64,000 bases of DNA from Porodaedalea pini (lineage: Eukaryota; Basidiomycota; Agaricomycetes; Hymenochaetales; Hymenochaetaceae), in assembly GCA_002794775.1 (NCBI GenBank), contig NBAY01000058.1, positions 62,001 to 126,000 of the forward strand, in the 5' to 3' direction. Below are positions 56,445 to 64,000 of this stretch, piece by piece. The notes beneath the pieces are model-generated. The model was given only the letters and a program-made list of their open reading frames with translations. It had not been told where the DNA came from and did not search any database. The first letter of the stretch is position 1. The number at the start of each line of letters is the position of its first letter. Both the position numbers and the translations under genes were made by a program.

Positions 56445-58165
56445 TCATCTTCGGGAAATGTCGTAGAAGTCGACAACCACACAATGAACAAGCTTGTTGA
56501 GCTCGTACAGCAAAAGGTGGTCTGCCTTCGGTATATCTTTCTCAACCGCTGATCGGACTGTGATCTTCCGAATAGCCGCCGCTTCATTAACACTGTGTCT
56601 GGAATGCAGCATGGCAATACAAGCAGACTTGTCCACGATGGTATCTCGAAGACAAAGTGTCTGGAGAGCGGGAAAGAGCCAGACTCCGCTATCTTCTGGT
56701 TCTGACAAGGCAGTGACGACCACATCGGAGTGCTGTCATTTGCAAAATGTCAGTCACTTATAATTGAGAAACATTGACGAGAATGAACTAACCCAATCAC
56801 TTTCCAAGCTAGTCAACTGCCTAGTCGTGGAAAGTTGAAACGACGAGCTTCTGAAAGTCGTTCGTCACGACGCATCCTGCTATCACCTATCAGTGCGAGT
56901 TCTTGTATCCTGCATTTCCTGAAGAACGTGAGCCATGCTTCCGATATGGACGGCGGGATTCTTTCAATACGTAATGACGTCAGCGACGGCAGCACGATCG
57001 GACTGGCGTTGAGTTCTTCATGGAATGTCACGGGATCATGAAACCATTTCCTTCTCAGCGTTAGGGATTTGGGATTTGGGATAATCGAAAGTTTCGAGAA
57101 ATGCTGTTCCATGCTAATGCGATCTGCTCCTCTACGACTTGAGAAATCCAGGAGCAGATCGGTGAGATTATTGAAATTGTGCGCGCAAGAGATGCTGGCG
57201 AGGAACCATGATGGAATCCATGCAAATTGAAGGTGCGACATCTGATTGGTTACGAAGGACCAATCCTCGGCCGGGCAATTTTCATATACCTCTAGCTGGA
57301 AGTCCTTGACGTGAGGTAAAAGTGGCAAGCACTGTTTTAGCCTATTTTTGCCGTCGATAGAATGGCATAAAATGGACAGCGACTTCAAACGATCCGAATG
57401 TTGCAGTACGACCTCGACCCATCGGCTATATCTCCATTCATTGTCCGAGTCATATATAGTGAAATCGACAGAAAGCTTGGCTGGATACATCGCCACGATG
57501 TCACGATGAAGCGCTTCCTCCGAGCATGCGGCTGACCCTGAGCCATAATAAAATAGATCAAGTTTCACTGTGGTGGATGATAGGAACAGATACTTGATGT
57601 CCTCTCGCGGTCTCAATGCCTCCATAATGGTAGCAAACCATTCAGTTTCGAAATCCCTCTCGATGATGTAATGCAGCTTTGGCATCCTGTCACGCGAGCA
57701 TGTGAGATGAAGTATATGGGCAATGGTCTCCGCAGGAAGCAACGGAAGACGACGGTTGACACAAAGACGAGCTTCCTTCTTCTCCTGTATGGCACTGTAG
57801 TCGCCCTTGACGTCGTCCAAGCAAGCCCGAAGCGCGGTTAACTTCAAGCTCAATATGAACTCTTGATTTTCCAGCTCATCGAGGTCCGTTCTGGGAATGA
57901 CAGCGATACAGAAGGATGAGGCATGCTTTCTGATGCGATATAAATAAGGCACGACATACTGGGCACATGAAGGAGTCATATCCTTGAAGAACGAGTCGAG
58001 CAATGAGTGGACTGCGTTGCTTGCATCCTCGCAGAGATGCCACACGTCCGGTCTTGCAGAATCGGGCATCAGGGATGAAGTCGTTGTCGGCGAGTCCAGA
58101 GGTGTGTAAGTTTCGATATGGCTGTTGAGAATTGGTTGAGCAACGATCAATTTAAACTCCGCCAT
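56445..58165 (-). pseudogene. F-box/LRR-like gene, array copy 2 (13-bp deletion near exon 1 end)
   Basis: Exon 1 runs from ATG 58165 (MAEFKLIV) to 56793 and exon 2 is 56732-56445. After an N-terminal helical region come the F-box-like LPAETIAHILHLTC, then DIKYLFLSST, LKSLSILCHS, HVKDFQLEVY, NNLTDLLLDF and FFRKCRIQELALIG. Compared with copy 3 (GTCAACTGGGGGAACAATTC), 13 bases are missing near 56820. This puts a TGA after FPRLGS at about 56813 and uncouples exon 2. The product would still have about 450 residues with most of the LRR part, so partial function is possible. Divergent from hydrolase copy 2. Confidence 0.65.
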
Positions 58166-58564
58166 GACTCGTCGCACAACGTGACGTCAATCGTCAATTT
58201 CTTGTTCTGTCTTCTTTATGTCAGAATACTATGGTCCAGACAAACCAAGTGAATAAATAGGTCACTGAAGTGAGTCGCTCTCGCTGAGGATTTTAAGATT
58301 ACTTTATAAATGATGTTTGTACTTTGCTATAGTGGTGCATCCTTCCAGTCTCCCTCGCAGTGTTTTCTGTGTATATGGTCTCTGCAGAAAGACAGCCTTC
58401 CACTTCTACAAGTACATGTACTATCCAAACTTCAGAGAAGCTGGCAAGTGCTTAAACATCCTGAGTCAGTTGGTACATAATTGCCTTTGATAAAACAAGA
58501 GAACTTGTCTAGTGGTGAGTGGAAGTTTTGTGAATCCAGTCAAGAAAGGGCATTCAAGCTTCTC
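58166..58564. promoter_or_regulatory. Divergent region between F-box copy 2 and hydrolase copy 2
   Basis: The two genes start head to head here, about 400 bp between first ATGs. The hydrolase frame is open upstream to 58481 without an ATG, so a 5' exon may lie here. A shared promoter is inferred from position. Confidence 0.35.
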
Positions 58565-59629
58565 ATGGGATTAGGTGGAAGGTGTTCACTTGTCCTCCCT
58601 TTACGTCCATCATTCTCTCATATATATTCGTATGATGTTTTCGGAGTTAATCTTAATCCCAACCACTCGGCACTGGAGACAGGAAAGGGTGTCAACGACC
58701 TCTACATCGACGACGTGTCCGATATTCTCATCAAAGAACTGAAGAAATGGGCGGATATCGCAGGGGTAGAGTGTGTCAGAATTCCAGGCTATTGCCAGAA
58801 CGAGCTGGGCGTGCAAGTTATCATGGGCGAGACACCCGGCGAGAGAGAGAAGATGGTTCTTTTCTTCCTTGGTGGTGCATACGATAGCCTCTCTGCTCAT
58901 CCGTCATCAATTGTATCGGTCGAGTATCGCTTAACTGCAATGGGTGCCAACTCATTCCCGTCTCAGTTACTTGACGCTCTCGCGAGATATAGCTATCTGG
59001 TGAGTACCCTTGGGTTTAGGCCGGTGGACATCGTCGTCGTTGGGGACTCAGCGGGTGCGGACCTCGCACTCACTCTCACGCGCTACCTCGTAACATATTC
59101 CGACTCACTTGACCGTCTGATAACTCCACCTGGCGCTCTCGTGCTCCTCTCTCCTTGGGTCGACCTCAACGCGACACACGCGACGCCTGGTTCTTCCATC
59201 TATACGAATGCTCGATCCGATTTCCTCTCTCTCCGCCGCCAAAAGAAGGAACCCGATTACGTGCCTGCCGTCTTTGTAGGACCATACGGTATCGACTTTC
59301 TTGCGAACGAGTATATTTCGCCTGCGAATAAGCTGACGCCGGATGTGAGCATCAAAGGCTTCCCTCGCACGTTCGTCACTCTCGGTGATGCGGAAACTGT
59401 GGTCGACTCGATCAGGACGCTGTCGAAGCGGATGGTGGCAGACATTGGCTCGGAGAAGGTTACTACATCCGACCCTCAATCGGACAGTTGTGAACAGGCT
59501 ATTATTCCGAAACGTCCGAATCTTCTGAATCTTCCGAAACTTCCGAATATTTCGGATATTTCAAATCTTCCCAATCTTCTTCAGCTTCCTCGTAGAAGTC
59601 GACAACCACGCAAGGAACAAGCTTGTTGA
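58565..59629 (+). CDS. Alpha/beta-hydrolase (HSL-like), array copy 2, 3' end replaced
   Basis: An uninterrupted frame; the first ATG is 58565, giving 355 codons. The family core is visible: FFLGGAYDSLSAHPSS in place of the usual HGGG oxyanion motif, then SVEYRLT, the nucleophile elbow VVGDSAGADLALTLTRYL, LLSPWVDL and VTLGDAETVVDS with the likely catalytic Asp. After position 59468 the sequence stops matching copy 1 and reads into the antisense of F-box copy 3. The GKDSPHNF stretch with the expected catalytic His is therefore lost and replaced by about 50 unrelated residues. The enzyme is probably inactive, although the frame is intact. Family members hydrolyse esters; the substrate is unknown. 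Confidence 0.65.
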   Translation: MGLGGRCSLVLPLRPSFSHIYSYDVFGVNLNPNHSALETGKGVNDLYIDDVSDILIKELKKWADIAGVECVRIPGYCQNELGVQVIMGETPGEREKMVLFFLGGAYDSLSAHPSSIVSVEYRLTAMGANSFPSQLLDALARYSYLVSTLGFRPVDIVVVGDSAGADLALTLTRYLVTYSDSLDRLITPPGALVLLSPWVDLNATHATPGSSIYTNARSDFLSLRRQKKEPDYVPAVFVGPYGIDFLANEYISPANKLTPDVSIKGFPRTFVTLGDAETVVDSIRTLSKRMVADIGSEKVTTSDPQSDSCEQAIIPKRPNLLNLPKLPNISDISNLPNLLQLPRRSRQPRKEQAC

Positions 59630-61208
59630 GCTCGTACAGCAAGAGGCGGTCTGCCTCCGGTATGTCTTTTTCAACCGCTGATCCGACTGTGACCTTCCAA
59701 ATAGCCGCGACTTCCTTAACTCTGTGTCGCGAATGCAGCATGGCAATACAAGCAGACTTTTCTACGATGGTATCCAGAAGGCAAAGTGTCCGAAGAGCGG
59801 GAAAGAGCCACACTCCGATGTCTTCTGGTTCTGACAAGGCAGTGACGACCATATCGGAGTGCTGTCATTTGATAGATGTCAGTCACTTGTAATTGAGAAA
59901 CATTGACGAGAATGAACTAACCCAATCACTTTCCAAGCTAGTCAACTGGGGGAACAATTCGCCTAGTCGTCGAAAGTCGAAGTGGCGAACTTCTAAAAGC
60001 CATTTGTCACGACGCATCCCATTATCACGTACGAGCACGAGTTCTTGTATCCTGCATTTTCTGAAGAACGCGAGCAATGCTTCCGATATGGACAGCGGAA
60101 ACCCTTCGAGACGTAACGAAGTCAGCGACGGCAGCACGATCTGACTGGCATCGAGTTCTTCATGGGATATCACAAGATTACGAACCCATCCCCTTTTCAG
60201 ATTTAGGGACCTGAGATTAGGTAGAAAAGCAAGCGCAGAGAAATGCTGTTCCATACTAATCAAATCTGCTCCTCTATGTCTTGTCAGATCCAGGTGCAGA
60301 TCCGTGAGGTTATTGACATTGTGCATGCAAAAGATGCTGGCGAGGAACGGTGATGGAATACTTGCAAACAAAAGGTGCGATGTGTGATTGGTTACGAAGG
60401 ACCAATAATCGCCTGGAAGGTCCTCCAGGTCCTCCAGGTCCTGGAACTGGAATCGGAAGTTCTTGACGTGGGTTAAAAGCGGCATGCACTCTTTTAGCAC
60501 ATTTTTTCCGTTGATAGATTGGCAAAAAATGGACAACGACTTCAAACGATCCGAATACTGCAGTAGGACCTCGATAAATCGACTATATTTCCCTTCAAAG
60601 TCCAAGTCGCGTATAGGGAAATCGACAGAAAGCTTGGCTGGAGAAGCCGCCACGATGTCATGATGAAGCTCTTCCTCCTCGCATACTCCCCACGAGTAGT
60701 AATCACGTGGACCGAGTTCTAGCGTCGCAGATGACAGGAACAAATACTTGATGTCCTCTCGCGGTCTCAAAGTCTTCATAATGGTAGGAAACCATTCAGT
60801 TTCGACATCATCACACTCGTTGATGTAGTCTAGGTTTGGCATCTTGTCACACGAGCATGTGAGATGGAGAATACGGGCGATGGTCTCTGCAGGAAGCAAC
60901 GGAAGACGACGATTGACACAAAGACGAGCTTGCTTCTTCTCCTGTATGGCACTGTAGTCACCTTTGAAGCGGTCCAAGCAAACACGAAGCGCGGTTAACT
61001 TCAGACTCAATATGAGCTCTTCATTTTCCAACTCATCGAAGTTTGTTCTGAGAATGACAGCGATACAGAAGGATGAGACATGCTTTATGATGCGGTATAA
61101 ACGAGGCACAACATACTGATCCTTGAAGAACGAGTCGAGGAACGAGTGGACTGCGTTGCTTGCATCCTCGCAGAGATGCCACACGTCCGGTCGTGAAAAA
61201 TCGGGCAT
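59502..61208 (-). CDS. F-box/LRR-like gene, array copy 3 (longest open copy)
   Basis: Exon 1 61208-59922 and exon 2 59861-59502 join in frame (GT-AG) into 548 residues from the ATG at 61208. Segments: helical N-terminus, LPAETIARILHLTC (F-box-like), DIKYLFLSSA, LKSLSIFCQS, NNLTDLHLDL, AFFRKCRIQELVLVR, ELFPQLTSLESDW, then VVTALSEPED and an acidic Glu/Asp/Ser tail. The start used in copy 2 (ATGGCGGAGTTTAAA) reads ATAGCGGAGTTTAAA here and its frame is shifted, so the protein must begin further in. Its 3' end overlaps the end of hydrolase copy 2 by 128 bp on the other strand. Role as a ubiquitin-ligase adaptor is inferred from the F-box-like motif only. Confidence 0.6.
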
Positions 61209-61479
61209 CAGGGATGAAGTCGTTGTCGGCGAGTCCAGAGGCGTGTAAGTTTCGATATGGCGGATGAGCAAGAAAGACCACGATCGCCTCGGGATCGGAA
61301 GTTTAATTTAAACTCCGCTATGACCCTCCGCACATCTGCTTACGTCACAATGTTCTCACGATCATCATCGTCAGCAGCAGCCTCAGGCTCTACTTAGTAC
61401 TTACTACGAACGATTGCGGATCTACGAATCAACTACTAGCGTGCATTTCGTGCAGCCGTACACATTCTACTCTTTTTCG

Positions 61480-61910
61480 CGACTTGGTCATTCCGAGTTA
61501 TTCATTCCTGGCCAGGTTAGTGTATGAAAGGAAAGATCGCGTCGGCAAGAGAGTAAGAGCAATATAACGACGGTCTGGCTGTCGTCCATATCAACATCGC
61601 GTTAGGAAGCGTCAGGACCTCTTGGTCTTAATCGAAACCAACTCGGATACTCCTTACTCAGTCTTCTGCTTGCTCATCTGCTCTTCTGGACACTACGCGT
61701 TCCCATCAATGCTTCCGATGTGGTCGTGGTAACTCGGTGCTGGCTGCCTCGGTCATAACCCCACAGCACGGCGCTGGAAACAGGAATGGGTGGGGCCCTC
61801 GACCTGCGAACTAAAATAATGGGGAAAATATCGCAGACGTGAAGAGTGTCAACATCTCAGGCTATCGGTAAAACAATTTGGGCGCGCAGGTCGGCATGGG
61901 CAGTTATCTG
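61480..61910 (+). pseudogene. Alpha/beta-hydrolase relic, array copy 3
   Basis: Patches match the 5' region of the hydrolase copies: TTCCGAGTTATTCATTCCTG near 61491, GGCGCTGGAAACAGGAATGG near 61769, and CAGGCTATCGGTAAAACAAT near 61858 followed by GGGCGCGCAGGTC. Many indels, no frame. Confidence 0.65.
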
Positions 61911-61999
61911 GACAGAAAGAAAAAGTACACAGTCAATACGAAGACGCGCCTTCTCGGCAGGCTCTCATCTTGTTCTGTATCATGGTGCCATAGTCGCTT

Positions 62000-62310
62000 T
62001 GGCCTCGGTCCACGCAGGTCCGAAATGTGGATAACTCCAGGCTCAAAGATGAGCTCCTGATTTTTCCAGTTCATCGAGGTCCGTTCTGAGTGACTGAGGT
62101 ACAGAAGAGATAAGGGTATACTATACTTTACGATGCTGTAAAAACGAAGGACGGCTCATTGAGCACTGCATGGGTCTCTCATCTCGAAGAGCAAGTCGAG
62201 CAACGAGCTGCAAATCCTATATTGAAGAATCGAGCATTATAGATGAAGTCGACAGCATCGAGGGATGGATGGGTTCCTGTATGACTGTCGACATCTATTG
62301 AGCAAGGACC
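62000..62310 (-). pseudogene. F-box/LRR-like relic, array copy 4
   Basis: The stretch around 62035-62110 matches the N-terminal coding region of copies 2 and 3 (CAGTTCATCGAGGTCCGTTC and CTCCAGGCTCAAAGATGAG). Further weak matches run to about 62260. No frame survives. Confidence 0.6.
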
Positions 62311-62677
62311 ACGTTTGCATCATTCGTATGAGACTTAGAAAAAAAGTCCGCAAAATAATTCAAACTATCTGATTTAATCGAGGACAAGTCCTGCGAATCG
62401 GAGCCCGTCTGACCTTGAAAATAACATGTAAGCCTGTTGATTGCAGCAGCTTGATTTTCAAATACACCTCAAGCTAGATCAAGCTCGCGCTGAAGTTTTC
62501 ATTCGTTTGGTCAAGCGCCTTTATTCTAGTAGCTCTCAGCTCTATTATCGTTCCTCTTTACCTTTTCCTTCAGTCTCAAATTTGAACGGTTCTAATTAAA
62601 TTCACACACCCCATTCTTGCGCTCTAGTGTCAAGCTTAACTTAAGCAGTGTCCGGACCAGGTCTATCAATCATCACT
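62311..62677. other. Intergenic region, no gene seen
   Basis: Boundary between the F-box/hydrolase array and the flavin-reductase-like gene. No feature recognised. Confidence 0.4.
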
Positions 62678-63946
62678 TCACAACCCCGCAGCTTTCTTCT
62701 GCTTCTTCTCCATGAGCGCACGAATTGCTCCCTCCTCCTCACGCCATGAAGGTCGTGCGAGCTCAAAGCCCTCACCGATGCGCGCATACCCAAGTCCTCC
62801 CAAACGCGAAATGGCACGCAGCGCAGCGGTATTAACTTGCAGGCCATCCTCCGCGAGGACGGCGTGCCGAATGTGTGCACGGCGGATGCGGCCGAGGACG
62901 AGCGTGTTGGTCGGGTCGGGGACGTCTGCACCTGCCTGAGAAGGCGAGATGTCGAGAAAATGGAAGAGCTGCGAGACAGCGGTGAGTGGAAGTAAGAAAG
63001 AAGACTATAACTTTGGCGTACCTCGCACTCGAAGCTCACAGCACTCTCGCGCACCCGAGGTGGCTTCACGACGTCCTGCAGATATTATGCATGCTAAATA
63101 ATGTCATGGGTGAGAAACGTGACGCGACGCACACTCGGTTCGGGCGTAAGTCCGCTCACGACCCATTCATCAATATCCGGAGGCGCCTCGACAGAAGTCG
63201 CGTTCGCAGCTTCGACGAACCTGCGACCACCTTGTTAAATGCAATAGTGTACTGGTTATAGGACACGCACGGCTCGCTAATGATGTTCACCGTAAACTCT
63301 TTGGTCACTTTGATGTTCTCTCGCGTGTCTTTGGCGCTCTTCGAGGGCAGAGTGAATGACACACTGACCAGCGGCGGGTTGTGTGATACCTGAGAACCTC
63401 GAAATCAGATTCCTACAATGCACAGAAACAAAGAGACCCACTAGAGAAAAGTAACTAGATCACCCTCGATCGTTAAACTCGGATTTATTTTGTGTCCGAA
63501 CACATATACTCACCTGAAAGGAGCGAGATTGGGCACGCCTGTCCCCGACAGCGTCGACGTAAATGCAATAGGTCGCGGTACAACCGCCGATATCAACATC
63601 TTGTAAATAAGCCTTTACATGTCGTCCAGTCATTAGCCACACATTCCTAGAATCAGTTTAGATACACGCACGGTTTCTCCATCTCGTCAAGGTTCATCGT
63701 CTTCCACCCGGCTCTCTCATCCTCCTTCCAGCGCGCACCAAGCTCTGTTGCAACACGCACCCCGTCTCCGAGTTTCCAGGCTTCATCGGGATTCTGCGTC
63801 TTACGGAACGCTGGGGAGGGGTTGAATGGCGGACGCGCGTCTGACATGCTGTATGAGGTCGAAGAGAGTCCGCGAGCGCGCACGTCCCGGATTGTGTGCG
63901 AAGATGCCCACAAGCTCGTCATCTTCGTCAGAATGCGCCTATTCAT
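62678..63946 (-). CDS. Flavin-reductase-like FMN-binding protein
   Basis: Seven exons: 63946-63672, 63612-63514, 63454-63442 (13 nt), 63389-63271, 63220-63133, 63075-63022, 62968-62678. In frame for 312 residues from ATG 63946, or 279 from ATG 63847 (MSDARPPF), which looks like the usual start. The longer form adds a basic, Ser-rich N-terminus that could be a mitochondrial signal. Family motifs: KMLISAVVPRPIAFTSTLS, then VPNLAPF with SYFSL, VSHNPPLVSVSF, DTRENIKVTKEFTVNIISEP, FVEAANATS and KPPRVRESAVSFECEV, with ISRLGGLGYARI near the end. The fold binds FMN. Members act as flavin reductases or FMN-dependent oxidoreductases; the true reaction is unknown. Not part of the adjacent tandem array. 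Confidence 0.88.
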
Positions 63947-64000
63947 AGCTCTCGAACACCGTAAGGATGAGAAAGCAAGGCAGGGGCATGATAAAGCAAC

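Overview
The window reads as nuclear DNA of a filamentous basidiomycete, most likely an Agaricomycete. Genes carry many short GT-AG introns (about 45-75 bp) and very small exons. The mobile DNA is of fungal type: a chromodomain Ty3/Gypsy element and a Plavaka-like (KDZ) transposase relic. Several protein families appear basidiomycete-restricted. Exon models were built by hand from frame continuity, splice signals and remembered family motifs; no search was run.

Layout. 0-4.3 kb: the C-terminal end of an unknown gene meets a DBF4-type Cdc7 regulatory subunit gene tail to tail, with overlapping stop codons; divergent from DBF4 is an ethanolamine/choline phosphotransferase with microexons. 4.6-8.2 kb: one unresolved hypothetical gene and gene-poor DNA. 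8.2-12.5 kb: a cytochrome P450 converging on a multi-pass membrane protein.

14.9-29.1 kb is an accessory block. A DUF6698-like gene is cut in an exon by a complete, nearly unaged LTR retrotransposon (424-bp LTRs with one mismatch by eye, 5-bp target duplication, Tf1-like self-priming signal, intact gag and pol). Next come a KU70 N-terminal fragment, a Ser-rich fragment with a 59-bp duplication, the 3' part of a Plavaka-like transposase, and a shuffled partial copy of the same DUF6698-like gene.

29.8-32.5 kb: a large unknown protein gene whose 5' end holds a minisatellite. 33-41.5 kb: a tandem duplication of a [6-phosphogluconate-dehydrogenase-like + P450] unit; in copy A the P450 has one frameshift, in copy B the dehydrogenase is a relic and the P450 is intact. 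41.8-50.6 kb: ferrochelatase, an aldo-keto reductase with one apparent missing base, and a large Sec7/PH Arf-GEF-like gene, also with one apparent missing base.

52.6-62.3 kb: a decaying tandem array of F-box/LRR-like genes (minus strand) alternating with alpha/beta-hydrolase genes (plus strand), four and three copies, nearly every copy damaged differently. 62.7-63.9 kb: a flavin-reductase-like gene. Housekeeping functions (DNA replication control, phospholipid synthesis, heme synthesis, Arf signalling) sit beside lineage-specific and mobile DNA. There is no obvious operon-like co-operation apart from the duplicated P450/dehydrogenase and hydrolase/F-box pairs.
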